This document shows positions 52,093 through 61,339 of a stretch of DNA of 64,000 nucleotides, piece after piece (the stretch's first letter is position 1; each line of letters begins with the position of its first letter). Position numbers and translations under genes: made by a program. The notes beneath the pieces were generated by a model. The model did not search any database, had not been told where the DNA came from, and saw only the letters and a program-made list of their open reading frames with translations. The DNA is from Planotetraspora silvatica (GTDB lineage Bacteria > Actinomycetota > Actinomycetes > Streptosporangiales > Streptosporangiaceae): positions 310,001 to 374,000 of the forward strand of contig NZ_BOOQ01000002.1 of NCBI RefSeq assembly GCF_016863315.1, given 5' to 3'.

Positions 52093-53374
52093 TGGTGACG
52101 AGCCTGCTGGGCACGCCCGTGTCGATCAGCTTGCCGTCCGGGCCGAAGTCGCCGAGGCCGAAGTCGTTGTCGTTTGCCAGCGCGACGGTCCACCGGTCGA
52201 GCACCGCGAGACCCTCGAGCTTGCCGGGCAGCGACGGGATCAGCGCGTTCGGCTCCAGGACGAGCGACTTGGCCGGGAGCCTGACGGCGGACGGGCCGGT
52301 CGCGGCCTCGAGCGAGGGCGTGGTCTTCGGGTCGTCGTACCGGCCCTTGAGCAGGTTGGTCGCCCGGGACAGGTCGATCTGGTAGATCCGCGTGACGTTG
52401 TCCGTCCGCTCGTCGACCAGCAGACGGTCACGTCCCGCGTAGGCCAGACCGGAGATCTTCATCTGGCTCTGGTCGCCGTTCACCTTCGGGTCGAAGGTCG
52501 TGACGTCCTCGAACTTGTAGGCGTACTCGCCCGTGACCTTGCGCGAGCGCAGGTCGAAGGTCAGGATGCGGGAGATCCTGGAGGTCTTGGCCGTCGCCGT
52601 GTCGGGGTTGGCGAGCGGGCTCTGCACGGCGAGGTACAGCGTGCGCTCGTCGGAGGACATGGCGAGACCCTCGAAGCCGCGGTTCTGCTGACGCGAGGCC
52701 AGGATCGCGGGCAGCGTGTCCTTGACGGGGTAGTCCGCTCCCTTGAGGCCGAGGCCCTTGGGGACGTAGCGCTCCAGGACCCGGCCGGTCCGCGACACGC
52801 GCAGCAGCGAGGGGCTGTACTCGTCGACGAGCCAGAAGTCGCCGCCACGCGTACGGACCAGGTCCTCGGTGTCGAGCCCGCTGGGGTTGAACGGCAGCTT
52901 CGTCAGGCCGTCCCACGTGAACGGGGTCTCGTCGTGGACGTTCTGGTTGGACATTCCCGTCACGGGCTTGCCGTGCGCGCCCACGATCGGCATGTAGTTC
53001 TTGATCGAGGCCTTGCCGTGCTTCACGGTGACGTTGACGATCGCCGGGGCGAATTCGGGCACGGGGAACGTCCGGACCTTCACGCCGTTGACGGTGGGCT
53101 GGCCGTTCGGGCCGCGGTCGGTGACCATCCAGAACTCACCCGGCTTGTCGCCGGGGAAAAGGCCGCTGCCGACGCCGCCGAGCTTGATGCCGTGGTCGTC
53201 GGCGATGGAGCGCTGTATCTGCTTGAGAGCGGGGGCGGGGATCGTCACGTCGGAGACGACGACCGGGCCCTTGGGCCCCTTCGGGGAGTGGTGATACGCC
53301 GAGGCGGCCGCCCCGGTGGCGGGGATGACGAGTGCCGCGGCGAGGGCCAGACCGGCAGATACGTGACGTAGCAC
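52061..53374 (-). CDS. secreted esterase-like/phytase-like beta-propeller protein
   Basis: 437 residues. A signal peptide is clear (MLRHVSAGLALAAALVIPAT, cleavage near ASA-YHH). The mature part is the phytase-like domain (DUF after esterase-like activity of phytase family): KLGGVGSGLFPGDKPGEFWM, TDRGPNGQPTVNG, LDTEDLVRTRGGDFWLVDEY, NRGFEGLAMSSDERTLYLA and a terminal ANDNDFGLGD, an acidic metal-binding stretch. Such proteins are extracellular; phosphate-ester hydrolysis is the likely activity but is rarely shown. GTG start at 53374. Confidence 0.86.
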   Translation of the reverse strand: MLRHVSAGLALAAALVIPATGAAASAYHHSPKGPKGPVVVSDVTIPAPALKQIQRSIADDHGIKLGGVGSGLFPGDKPGEFWMVTDRGPNGQPTVNGVKVRTFPVPEFAPAIVNVTVKHGKASIKNYMPIVGAHGKPVTGMSNQNVHDETPFTWDGLTKLPFNPSGLDTEDLVRTRGGDFWLVDEYSPSLLRVSRTGRVLERYVPKGLGLKGADYPVKDTLPAILASRQQNRGFEGLAMSSDERTLYLAVQSPLANPDTATAKTSRISRILTFDLRSRKVTGEYAYKFEDVTTFDPKVNGDQSQMKISGLAYAGRDRLLVDERTDNVTRIYQIDLSRATNLLKGRYDDPKTTPSLEAATGPSAVRLPAKSLVLEPNALIPSLPGKLEGLAVLDRWTVALANDNDFGLGDFGPDGKLIDTGVPSRLVTIKLAKPLDLH

Positions 53375-53474
53375 TAGATGCCTTTCAGACTGGGCAACAG
53401 GGCCTGAAAGTAATGAACGCCGACGTCTCCTCGGTGAAGATCAGGTGAATGCCCGCCGTCGGCATCTCGCGCGG

Positions 53475-54149
53475 CTACACGTCCGTGACCCGCAGCCCGG
53501 CGTGGGACTTGTAGCGGCGGTTGATCGAGATCAGGTTGGCCGTCAGCGACTCGACCTGGCCCGCGTTGCGGAGCCGGCCCGCGTAGACGCCGCGTGCGCC
53601 GGGGATGCGGGAGGCCAGCGCCTGGACGACGTCGGTGGCCTCGCGGTCGTCACCGAGCACGAACACGTCGAGGTCGACCGACTCCACCGAGGGGTCGAGC
53701 AGGAGCACCGCCGACACATGGTGGAAGGCGGCGACGACGCGGCTCCCCGTGAGGACGGCCGCCGCCTGCTGGGCGGCGCTCCCCTCCTCCACCGGCAGGG
53801 CGAAGGCGCCCTGCTTGTCGAAGCCGAGCGGGTTCACGCAGTCCACGACGATCTTGCCGTCGAGGTGCTCCTTGAGCGACTCGAGCAGATCCTTGTGGCC
53901 CTCCCACGGCACCGCGACAATCACGATGTCGGCCTCCGCGGCGACCACGGCGTTCTCCGCGCCCCGCACGCCGATGCCCTCGGCGGCCTCCTGCGCGCGC
54001 TGGGCGCTGCGGGAGCCGATCAGCACGGTGTGCCCGGCGAGGGCGAACCGGCGGGCCAGGCCTCTGCCCTGGTCCCCCGTGCCGCCCAGGATGCCGATCG
54101 ACAGCGCGGAGACCTCGGGAACCTGCGGAGAATCGGTGTGCTCAGCCAT
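53475..54149 (-). CDS. npdG: NADPH:F420 oxidoreductase-like protein
   Basis: 224 residues of a Rossmann fold that transfers hydride between NADP(H) and deazaflavin F420. The NADP motif ILGGTGDQGRGLARRFALAG lies at about 18-37, SRSAQRAQEAAEGIG follows, then IVIVAVPWEGHKDLLESL and VVDCVNPLGFDKQGAF. These last two are the family marks. ATG 54149 (MAEHTDSPQ) is chosen; longer frames have no ribosome site. It indicates that the host makes F420, as many actinomycetes do. Its neighbours are unrelated. Confidence 0.87.
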   Translation of the reverse strand: MAEHTDSPQVPEVSALSIGILGGTGDQGRGLARRFALAGHTVLIGSRSAQRAQEAAEGIGVRGAENAVVAAEADIVIVAVPWEGHKDLLESLKEHLDGKIVVDCVNPLGFDKQGAFALPVEEGSAAQQAAAVLTGSRVVAAFHHVSAVLLLDPSVESVDLDVFVLGDDREATDVVQALASRIPGARGVYAGRLRNAGQVESLTANLISINRRYKSHAGLRVTDV

Positions 54150-54245
54150 GAGACAGATCATGCCAGCCCGCCGATCCCGCCGGGTCCCCCGGGTCCGTGT
54201 CCCCGGTCCGGTGCCGTACGGGACGTGCACGGCACCGGACGCGGC

Positions 54246-55394
54246 TCAGCAGTTGGTCACGACGGGGAGTCCGAGGACGCGGCCGGCCAGCCACGCGACG
54301 GCGAGCGGGCCGCCCTCGACCGCGCCGACGACGTGGCTGCCCGCGGGAAGCCCGGTCCAGAGCACCCGGACACCCCGTGCGCAGTACTCCTTCCTGAGCG
54401 TGCCGCCCACGCCGTACGGGATGATCTCGTCGCCCTTCGCGTGGTACAGGAACATCGGCACCCGGGGCGCGGTCCCGCCGAGGCGGTTCTCCTGGAGCCG
54501 GGCCCGCCAGTCCGGCCGGTGCATCACGTCGGTCGTGGTGAGCTCGCTCAGGCGCCTGCCGGCGAGCGCGGACCGCAACTCCGCGACGCAGTCGTCACGG
54601 GCGCCGGCGAACAGCGCCGCGCCCTCGGGGGTCAGGTAGCTCGCCAGCGACAACTCCGGGTAGGCCGCGTCCAGGCCGAGCCCCGCGGCCGCCGCCAGAC
54701 CGAAGTCGGAGGTCCCGTCGAGGTTGTCGGCGACCGCCTGCAGGTCGGCGGGCACGCCACCGGCCGCGACCCCCTTGAGCCGGAGTTCGGGCGCGTACGA
54801 CGGCTGGAGTTGCGCCGCCCAGGCGGCCCCCGAGCCGCCCTGTGAGTAGCCCATCACCACGACGGGCGCGTCCTCGGACAGGTTCGCCTCGCCCACACGC
54901 GTCGCGGCCCTGATCGAGTCCAGTACGGCATGGCCCTGCGAGATGCCGGCCATGTACGTGTGATCGCCCGGCGTGCCGAGGCCCTCGTAGTCCGTCACGG
55001 CGACGGCCCAGCCCTTGAGCAACATCAGGCTCATGATCGCCAACTCGGCCTCGGTGCCCTTGGCCATCGCGTTCGAGGGGGCGCACTGGTCGCCCATGCC
55101 GTGGGAGCCCACGGCGTATCCGGCGATGGGCCGTCTGCCGAGCAGATAGGGGGTCCTGGGGACGAGCAACGTCCCCGACACCACGTTGGCCGCGCCCGTG
55201 GCCGACGTCGACCGGTAGCGGAGGTGCCACGCCTTGACCGGCACCTTCAGGAGCTTGCCCGGCGCGAGATAGACCGTCGTCGGGCTCGCCTCGACGATCT
55301 CACCGGCCGCGGTCGACCGGGCGGTCCCGCCCAGCACGGGCAGCAGGAGAAGAGCCCCGATCACGGACATGGTGGCACGAACACGCAAGTTCAT
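54246..55394 (-). CDS. secreted lipase/esterase (secretory lipase family)
   Basis: 382 residues. A signal peptide occupies the first ~30 (VRATMSVIGALLLLPVLGGT). The LIP-type hydrolase fold carries the nucleophile in VVVMGYSQGGSGAAWAAQLQ (Ser at about residue 182), DYEGLGTPGDHTYM before it, and the acid/His in YHAKGDEIIPY and GLPAGSHVVGAVEG. Three Cys (GDQCAPSN, RDDCVAEL, KEYCARG) may form disulfides outside the cell. Such enzymes cleave acylglycerols or esters. ATG 55394 has an AAGGGCGG site. Confidence 0.88.
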   Translation of the reverse strand: MNLRVRATMSVIGALLLLPVLGGTARSTAAGEIVEASPTTVYLAPGKLLKVPVKAWHLRYRSTSATGAANVVSGTLLVPRTPYLLGRRPIAGYAVGSHGMGDQCAPSNAMAKGTEAELAIMSLMLLKGWAVAVTDYEGLGTPGDHTYMAGISQGHAVLDSIRAATRVGEANLSEDAPVVVMGYSQGGSGAAWAAQLQPSYAPELRLKGVAAGGVPADLQAVADNLDGTSDFGLAAAAGLGLDAAYPELSLASYLTPEGAALFAGARDDCVAELRSALAGRRLSELTTTDVMHRPDWRARLQENRLGGTAPRVPMFLYHAKGDEIIPYGVGGTLRKEYCARGVRVLWTGLPAGSHVVGAVEGGPLAVAWLAGRVLGLPVVTNC

Positions 55395-55448
55395 TGAGCC
55401 GCCCTTCGCCTATTGGATCAATTTCCAAGAACGGCGCCGTGGGCAGAT

Positions 55449-55466
55449 CGTTACCCGCAAGTAACG
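55449..55466. promoter_or_regulatory. palindrome CGTTAC-n6-GTAACG in a divergent promoter region
   Basis: Perfect 6-bp arms with a 6-base centre (CCGCAA), lying 55 bases before the lipase start and 59 before the hypothetical gene start. The AC-n9-AC spacing resembles GlnR half-sites, but other regulators use such sites too. Confidence 0.4.
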
Positions 55467-55524
55467 GACTGTCAAGGACCTGAATCACGGGACTTCACCA
55501 GCGGGTGTCAGGCACCATTGCGGA

Positions 55525-56103
55525 ATGAACAGCGCGTCGGTGGACCTGCTCCGCGAGATGCTCGCCTCGACGGGGTGGCTCGAGCAGACCCGGCAGCTCG
55601 GCATGGCCCTCAGGACCACCCGCTCCCCCGGCGGCCTGCTCGTCGTCGGCACCCCCGACGAAGAGCCGTGGCACGTGGCGGCGCATCTCTCCGATGAGGC
55701 GCGACTGTCGGGGCTCGCCCAGCTGGCCCCCACCCTGCTCCGCTGGGCTCCTCCGGAGACCGCGCCCGCCCACCTGCGGGTGGGGATGGACCGGCTCCTC
55801 GAGGCGGGCCGCGGCGAGACCCTGTTCGTCGTCGCCGAGCAGCGGGCGCCCGACACGTTGCTTGAACGGGTCGACGACGCCCGGCGCACCGGTGTCACCA
55901 TCCTCGCCGTCGACGGGGGCGACCCCGACCTCGAGGCGCTGGCGCACGACGCGATAGCCGTACGGCCCGATGACGCGCTCGTCAGCTTCGACGCGGCGCA
56001 ACATCTGGTGAGCGCCGCGGCCGGCGACATCCGGCGCCCCGGGCTGCGGGAACGGCTCGCCCGCTTCGCCGAGCGGGTGACCGGCCCCCGGGTGAGCGAC
56101 TAG
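55525..56103 (+). CDS. conserved hypothetical protein with SIS-like features
   Basis: 192 residues, soluble. Starts MNSASVDLLREMLASTGWLE and contains GETLFVVAEQRAPDTLLERV followed by GVTILAVDGGDPDLEALAHD, which looks like the strand-helix-strand of a sugar isomerase (SIS) domain, although the Ser/Thr-rich phosphosugar loop is not evident. I do not recognise a characterised family. Its stop codon shares bases with the stop of the convergent LysR gene. It is divergent from the lipase, with a palindrome between them. Confidence 0.6.
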   Translation: MNSASVDLLREMLASTGWLEQTRQLGMALRTTRSPGGLLVVGTPDEEPWHVAAHLSDEARLSGLAQLAPTLLRWAPPETAPAHLRVGMDRLLEAGRGETLFVVAEQRAPDTLLERVDDARRTGVTILAVDGGDPDLEALAHDAIAVRPDDALVSFDAAQHLVSAAAGDIRRPGLRERLARFAERVTGPRVSD

Positions 56104-57068
56104 CCGAGCGCCTGACCCGCGTGCGGCTCCTGACGCCGGCTGAGCTCTCCGACGTGCTGGGCCACCTCGCCGGCGGCCTCGCGCAGGACCTCGATGACGG
56201 CGCCCTGCACCGGGTCGGGCTCCCCCGACGTCGTACGGCTCACGCGGGTGAGCGCCTCGATCCGGCGTGAGCCCACCCCGTGGATCTCGGTGACCACGAC
56301 CTCGCCGGGAGGCACGTCGAGCAGGGCGAGGGACGGCACGATCGCCACTCCGTGCCCGGCCGACACGAGCCCGAGGGTCGGGGGAAACTCGGCGATGACG
56401 TGGACCCGGCGGGGCTCGAACCCGTGCAGCTGGGCCAGCCGCTCCAGCGCCTGCCCGCAGGCCTGGTCCGGCACGCCCGCGACCCAGGGCAGCCCGGCCA
56501 GGTCGTCGACGGTCTCCGGGATCGTGGTCCAGCCGGGCGGGGCGACGATCCGGTACTCGTCGTCGTACAGCCGGTGCCGTGACATCGAGGGCAGCGACGC
56601 GGCCGGCTGGCTCATGTCCCGCTCGGTGACGACGAGGTCGACGCCGCCCAGGCGGAGCTCCTGCACGGCGACCGCCCCGAACAGCTCGTGGATGATCGGG
56701 GTGATGCGCGGATGCCGTACGGCCAGCGTGCGCAGGGCGGAGATGAGCAGGTGGCGGATCACGGTGGGGAAGGCGGCGATCGTCACAGGACCCGACAGGC
56801 GTTCGGTGAAGCGGTTGAGCTCCTGCCTGGCCTCGACGAGCTGCTCCTCGATCCGCTCGGCGTAGGCCGCGAGCACCCGGCCCGCCGGGGTCAGCGTCAC
56901 CCGGCGCTGCGACCGGTCGACGAGCGCGAGGCCGACCTCCCGCTCGAGCTGGGCGAGTTGCTGGGAGACCGCGGAAGGCGTGAGGTGGAGCGCCTCCGCC
57001 GCCTTCATGACACCCCCTCTGCGGGACACCTCGTGCAGGACCCGCAGACGCCGGGGGTCGATCTCCAT
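56100..57068 (-). CDS. LysR-family transcriptional regulator
   Basis: 322 residues from ATG 57068 (MEIDPRRLRVLHEV); the frame extending to 57089 adds only seven residues without a ribosome site. The N-terminal winged helix is GGVMKAAEALHLTPSAVSQQ then LAQLEREVGLALVDRSQRRV (about 16-56), followed by a linker helix and the periplasmic-binding-protein-like effector domain. It is divergent from a CBU_0592 membrane gene across 105 A/T-richer bases with CACTTAAG and CACTTGAA direct repeats, the likely target. Confidence 0.9.
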   Translation of the reverse strand: MEIDPRRLRVLHEVSRRGGVMKAAEALHLTPSAVSQQLAQLEREVGLALVDRSQRRVTLTPAGRVLAAYAERIEEQLVEARQELNRFTERLSGPVTIAAFPTVIRHLLISALRTLAVRHPRITPIIHELFGAVAVQELRLGGVDLVVTERDMSQPAASLPSMSRHRLYDDEYRIVAPPGWTTIPETVDDLAGLPWVAGVPDQACGQALERLAQLHGFEPRRVHVIAEFPPTLGLVSAGHGVAIVPSLALLDVPPGEVVVTEIHGVGSRRIEALTRVSRTTSGEPDPVQGAVIEVLREAAGEVAQHVGELSRRQEPHAGQALG

Positions 57069-57173
57069 ACAGCAGAGCTTACGCCCCACTTAAGATTTCT
57101 TCACTTGAACTTCATTGCCCACAAACGGGATTATTGACGCATGAACCACCTTGCTGATGGCGAGTAGCACGAT

Positions 57174-57497
57174 ATGTCCACCTTCATCACCATCATCGGC
57201 ACCATCGGTGCCGTCGCCCTGCTGTACGGCTATGCCATGGTGTCGGCCGGGAAGATGTCCGGCGACGGCCTGCCGTACCAGGCCCTGAACTTCGGCGGCG
57301 CCGCGACCTTGATGATCAACAGCGGCTTCCACTCGGCGTGGCCGTCCGCCATTCTCAACATGGTCTGGAGCGGCATCGGGGTCGTGACACTCGGCCGGCT
57401 CGTCGCCGTCCGGGCGGTGGCCCGCAGGAAGAAGGAGTCCGCCGAACCTGAGCCGGCCGCGGAGCCCGGGCGCCCGCTGCTGGAGCCGGCGCCCTGA
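57174..57497 (+). CDS. CBU_0592-family membrane protein
   Basis: 107 residues with three hydrophobic segments: IIGTIGAVALLYGYAMVSAG (about 7-26), LNFGGAATLMINSGFHSAW and AILNMVWSGIGVVTLGRLVA, then a charged cytosolic tail rich in Lys, Glu and Pro. Segment layout and NSGFHSAWPSAILNMVW fit the CBU_0592 family, whose function is unknown. Starts at ATG 57174 after a divergent promoter region shared with the LysR gene, which probably controls it. Confidence 0.8.
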   Translation: MSTFITIIGTIGAVALLYGYAMVSAGKMSGDGLPYQALNFGGAATLMINSGFHSAWPSAILNMVWSGIGVVTLGRLVAVRAVARRKKESAEPEPAAEPGRPLLEPAP

Positions 57498-57516
57498 CCG
57501 CGGTCGGCCCGGCGGG

Positions 57517-57696
57517 TCAGTCGTCCTCCCACTCCTTGTCCTGCTTCCTCCAGGCCTCGTTCCGCTCGGACGCGGTCTGGAGGGCGTGCTCAGCGGCCTC
57601 CTTGGACTCGTAGGGGCCGAGCCGGTCCTTGTTCGGACAGCCCTTCTCCCCCTCGACGCGCATGTGCTTGAGGCAGAACCACCATTGATCGCTCAC
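57517..57696 (-). CDS. small conserved SPOR-like actinobacterial protein
   Basis: 59 residues from GTG 57696 ([20 protein letters not shown]), which is too short to be obvious in a scan. It has two Cys and ends in an acidic [26 protein letters not shown] is the helix-forming signature shared by actinobacterial relatives beside map. No function is known. The longer frame upstream overlaps map antisense and is rejected. It converges on CBU_0592 and diverges from map across 43 bases. Confidence 0.72.
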   Translation of the reverse strand: MSDQWWFCLKHMRVEGEKGCPNKDRLGPYESKEAAEHALQTASERNEAWRKQDKEWEDD

Positions 57697-57726
57697 GCCG
57701 CTAATGGTGCCCCGTCGAAGCGCAAC

Positions 57727-57732
57727 TAGACT
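57727..57732 (+). promoter_or_regulatory. -10 element of map (leaderless type)
   Basis: TAGACT ends 7 bases before the ATG of map; no ribosome site lies between. It supports ATG 57740 over the in-frame GTG at 57704. Confidence 0.55.
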
Positions 57733-57739
57733 TGCCGGC

Positions 57740-58588
57740 ATGACGACGCTGCTCCGGCCCGGGCGTATCTCGCCCACGCGCAAGGTTCCCGCCCACATCA
57801 AGCGCCCGGAGTACGTGGGAAGATCCGAGCCCAAGAAGGGCGGCTCCGACGTCCAGACCCCCGAGACCATCGAGAAGATGCGGATCGCGGGGCGGATCGC
57901 CGCCCAGGCCCTGGAAGAGGTCGGCAAGCACGTCGCGCCCGGCGTGACCACCGACGAACTGGACCGCATCGGTCACGAGTTCCTCTGTGACCATGACGCC
58001 TACCCGTCCACCCTCGGCTACCGGGGTTACCCCAAGTCGTTGTGCACCTCGATCAACGAGGTCATCTGCCACGGCATCCCCGACGACACGGTCCTGCGGG
58101 ACGGCGACATCGTCAACGTCGACATCACCGCCTTCATCGGCGGGGTGCACGGAGACACCGACGCGACGTACCTGGTGGGCGACGTCGACGAGGAGTCCCG
58201 CCTGCTGGTCGAGCGCACCCACGAGGCCACCATGCGGGCCATCAAGGCGGTCGCCCCCGGCAGGCAGCTCAACATCGTCGGCCGTGTGATCGAGGCCTAC
58301 GCCCGGCGATTCGGCTACGGCGTGGTCCGCGACTTCACCGGCCACGGCATCTCGACGTCGTTCCACTCGGGCCTGATCGTCCCCCACTACGACGACCCGT
58401 CGCTGTCGGTCACCCTGGTGCCCGGCATGACGTTCACGATCGAGCCGATGCTCACCCTCGGCACGATCGACTACGACGTCTGGCCCGACGGCTGGACCGC
58501 GGTGACCAAGGACCGCAAGCGGACCGCCCAGTTCGAGCACACGATCGTGGTCACCGACTCGGGCCACGAGATCCTGACGCTCCCCTGA
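57740..58588 (+). CDS. map: methionine aminopeptidase type I
   Basis: Removes the first Met from new proteins. 282 residues: the N-terminal ~40-residue extension ([20 protein letters not shown], with PxxP motifs) marks the actinobacterial MetAP1c kind, which binds the ribosome. The metal ligands are Asp in VNVDITAFI and DTDATYLVG, His in [11 protein letters not shown], and Glu in FTIEPML and QFEHTIVV; the substrate-side His is in GIPDDTVL's preceding ICHG. Likely leaderless. It ends 17 bases from the convergent copD/ctaG stop. Confidence 0.95.
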   Translation: MTTLLRPGRISPTRKVPAHIKRPEYVGRSEPKKGGSDVQTPETIEKMRIAGRIAAQALEEVGKHVAPGVTTDELDRIGHEFLCDHDAYPSTLGYRGYPKSLCTSINEVICHGIPDDTVLRDGDIVNVDITAFIGGVHGDTDATYLVGDVDEESRLLVERTHEATMRAIKAVAPGRQLNIVGRVIEAYARRFGYGVVRDFTGHGISTSFHSGLIVPHYDDPSLSVTLVPGMTFTIEPMLTLGTIDYDVWPDGWTAVTKDRKRTAQFEHTIVVTDSGHEILTLP

Positions 58589-58604
58589 CCCGCCCCCGGC
58601 CCGG

Positions 58605-60599
58605 CTACTCGGCTGCCGCGTCCCGCTTGTTCAGCTTGGTGAGGTAGTCGTTGTAGGCGTCCAGCTCGGCGTTGCCGGTGCCGCCGGTCTTCGCCGCGAC
58701 GACATCGGCCCGCCTGTCGTCGCGGCGGGCCTTGCGGTCGTCGTCGCGCCACCACTGGATCGCGAGCGCGAGCAGCACGATGAGCGTCGGGACCTCGCCG
58801 AAGGACCAGGCGATCCCTCCGCCGGTCACCTGGTCGGCCAGCGACGACGCCCCCCACGTACGGCCCAGCTGGTCGTACCACTCGGAGGCGAGCACCGTGC
58901 CCATGCTCATCAGCGCCACCCCGAAGAAGGCGTGGAACGGCATGGTCACCAGGAGCAGCACCAGGCGCGCGACATAGGGCAGCCGGTGCGGCCCGGGATC
59001 GACCCCGATGATCACGTAGAAGAACAGGCAGCCGCTGAGCAGGAAGTGCAGCGTCATCGCGATGTGCCCGATGTGCTCCTCCATCGCGGAGGCGAACAGC
59101 GGCGTGAAGTACAGGGCGTACGTCGACGCGATGAAGATCGCCGTGGCGATCGCGGGGTGGGCGACGACCTTCATGACCCGGCTGTGCAGGATCACCGTGA
59201 TCCACTCACGCGGCCCGCGGTCGCCTCGCCGTACGGCCGGCTTGAGCGCGCGCAGCGCGAGCGTGACCGGGGCGCCCAGCACCAGGAAGATCGGCACCAG
59301 CATGGAGAGGATCATGTGCTCGGTCATGTGGACGCTGAACAGGACCGGCGCGTAGCGCGCGACGCCGCTCTGCGTCGCCAGGACCAGGATCACGATGCCC
59401 GTGAACCACAGGACCGTGCGCCCCCACGGCCACGAGTCGCCTCGGCGGCGCAGCCGGATCACGCCCACGGCGTAGAGCCCTGCCAGCGTGGCGGCGATCG
59501 CGGCGAAGAACAGGTCGAACCACCACAGCGTGAGCAGATTCGCCAGAGAGACCGGGGGCGGCATCAGATAGCCGAGCAGGTCGAAGGCCCGGTCGACCGG
59601 GACGTTCGCCGGCGGCGGCGCGGTGCGCGACAGCGCGACGGCGATCCCGACGGTCGCCGACATGAGCACGATCTCGCCGAGGGCCAGGCGCAGGAACGAG
59701 CGCGACTCCCCCGACGCGAGCCCGGGCAGCGTGCGCTCGCGATGGCGCCAGCCGATCACGCCGAGCACGACGAAGGCGGCGGTCTTGGCGAGCAGCATGA
59801 GCCCGTAGGCCGAGGTCCACAGCTCGTCGACGGACGACAGGCGGGCCAGCACGCTCGCGACGCCCGAGATCCCCACCCCGACGAAGCACCACAGCGCCAT
59901 CCGGGAGAACCGGGCGGCGGCGACGTCGAGCTGGCGCTCGCCGCGCACGGCGTGGACGCAGAGCATGCCGAGCCCGCCGACCCACAACGCCAGGAAGAGC
60001 AGGTGGAAGGCCACCGAGGTCGTCGCCAGGCCGTGGTTGGGCGAGGAGGACGAGTGGCCGGTCAGAGCGGGCGGCAGCAGGGTCGCCAGGGCGAACACCA
60101 GGAGCCCCGCGGCGGTTCCCGAGGTGATCGCGCCCCGGGCGAAAAGGGCGATCGCGACGGCGAAGAGCACCACCAGCGTCAGCGCGATGCCCTGGGGCAC
60201 CTGGCTCGCATAGCTGGTCAGCTCATTGCCGCCGAGGATCTCGCTCACCGGCGCGCCCAGCGTCTCCGACAGGCTGAAGATCAGCGCGGAGGCCGCGGCG
60301 ACGGCCCAGGCGAGGGCGGACCAGGAGGCGGCCTTCACATATCCCTGCGCGGACTTGCCGAGCAGCCCCTTGTCACTGGGCAGCAGGGCCGCGCCGATGG
60401 CCAGCAGGCCCACGGTCAGCACGCCGGCGACGTCCATCCCCAGCTTCGAGAAGGGGAGCATCCAGCGCGTCAGCGTGCCCTGGTCGGGCAGGCCCGGGAT
60501 GAGACGGGGGGTGGCCGCGCCTCCGGCGACCATCCCGATGACGAGGGCTCCGGCCGCCGCGCAGAGGGCGGCGACGGTCAGACGCAGTGTCCTGTTCAC
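58605..60599 (-). CDS. fused copper resistance (CopD) / cytochrome c oxidase assembly (CtaG) membrane protein
   Basis: 664 residues, about fourteen to sixteen transmembrane helices. The N-terminal half (to about 320) is CopD-like, ending with ALWCFVGVGISGVASVLARL; the C-terminal half is the CtaG caa3-type assembly domain with HMTEHMILSMLVPIFLVLGA and HIGHIAMTLHFLLSGCLFFY, whose His residues should bind copper. It takes copper across the membrane and hands it to respiratory oxidase. Its start overlaps the copC stop by 4 bases, so the two are coupled. Confidence 0.92.
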   Translation of the reverse strand: MNRTLRLTVAALCAAAGALVIGMVAGGAATPRLIPGLPDQGTLTRWMLPFSKLGMDVAGVLTVGLLAIGAALLPSDKGLLGKSAQGYVKAASWSALAWAVAAASALIFSLSETLGAPVSEILGGNELTSYASQVPQGIALTLVVLFAVAIALFARGAITSGTAAGLLVFALATLLPPALTGHSSSSPNHGLATTSVAFHLLFLALWVGGLGMLCVHAVRGERQLDVAAARFSRMALWCFVGVGISGVASVLARLSSVDELWTSAYGLMLLAKTAAFVVLGVIGWRHRERTLPGLASGESRSFLRLALGEIVLMSATVGIAVALSRTAPPPANVPVDRAFDLLGYLMPPPVSLANLLTLWWFDLFFAAIAATLAGLYAVGVIRLRRRGDSWPWGRTVLWFTGIVILVLATQSGVARYAPVLFSVHMTEHMILSMLVPIFLVLGAPVTLALRALKPAVRRGDRGPREWITVILHSRVMKVVAHPAIATAIFIASTYALYFTPLFASAMEEHIGHIAMTLHFLLSGCLFFYVIIGVDPGPHRLPYVARLVLLLVTMPFHAFFGVALMSMGTVLASEWYDQLGRTWGASSLADQVTGGGIAWSFGEVPTLIVLLALAIQWWRDDDRKARRDDRRADVVAAKTGGTGNAELDAYNDYLTKLNKRDAAAE

Positions 60600-61186
60600 G
60601 GTTTCTTCCGCATGCTGATGACCATGCCGATGCCGATCCCTCCGACGCCGAAGACCACGACCCAGAGCCAGCCGGGGATCCTCGGCTCGTCCTGGGTGTC
60701 TGCGGCGGGGGTGGCGGCGGTGACGGCCGTGGGGGTGGCGGACGGGGTCGCGGTGGCAGGCGCGGCGGCGGTGGGCGTCGCGGCCGCGGTGGGCGTGCCG
60801 GCCGTGGGGGTCGGGGACGGCTTGTCGATCACGGTGAAGGGGATCTCCCCGGTCAGCGGGTGTCCGTCCTCGGAGACGACCCGCCAGGCGATGGTGTAGC
60901 CGCCGGTGGGGATCGCCGCGTCGACATCCACACTCACCTTCAGCCCGTTGACCACGGGCTGACCGTTCTCGTAGCGCTTGCCGTCCGCGCCGCGCACCAG
61001 CAGGGTCGGGAACCGCACCGACTCGGAGAACTCGAGGGTCACCTTACGGAGGCTCTCGACCTTGGCGTTCTTCTCCGGTGTGCTGCTCTTCAGCGTGGTG
61101 TGCGCCTGAGCGGGAGCGGCGAGGCCCAGACCCAGCACGAAGGTCACGAGCAGCGCGGCCATTCCGGCGATCGGGGATTTTTTCAT
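60596..61186 (-). CDS. copC: copper-binding protein CopC with C-terminal anchor
   Basis: 196 residues. A signal peptide (MAALLVTFVLGLGLAAPAQA) is followed directly by AHTTLKSSTP, where the N-terminal His of the mature protein binds Cu(II). The CopC beta-barrel continues with VTLEFSESVRFPTLLVRGAD and ends AWRVVSEDGHPLTGEI, with the second His. A Thr/Ala/Pro-rich linker then leads to a membrane helix (WLWVVVFGVGGIGIGMVIS) and a short basic tail. The 4-base overlap with copD/ctaG indicates a copper delivery operon. Confidence 0.92.
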   Translation of the reverse strand: MKKSPIAGMAALLVTFVLGLGLAAPAQAHTTLKSSTPEKNAKVESLRKVTLEFSESVRFPTLLVRGADGKRYENGQPVVNGLKVSVDVDAAIPTGGYTIAWRVVSEDGHPLTGEIPFTVIDKPSPTPTAGTPTAAATPTAAAPATATPSATPTAVTAATPAADTQDEPRIPGWLWVVVFGVGGIGIGMVISMRKKP

Positions 61187-61207
61187 AGCAGCACCAAGGC
61201 TACCGAC

Positions 61208-61231
61208 GCGGGGTGCCGGTCCACACCCCGC
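61208..61231. terminator. hairpin between the XRE-TPR gene and copC
   Basis: GCGGGGTG pairs perfectly with CACCCCGC over an 8-base loop, 109 bases after the XRE-TPR gene in its direction and 22 before copC. Two related stretches, AGGCCGGCTACATC and AGGCCGGCTACGTC, lie between. Confidence 0.5.
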
Positions 61232-61339
61232 TCCGCCAAGGCGCCCCCGGCCGGAGCCCGGCGGGCCCGCGGCCTGGGAGAAGCAGTCGTGTCAGAGGCC
61301 GGCTACATCTGAGGCCGACCATGCCAAAGGCCGGCTACG

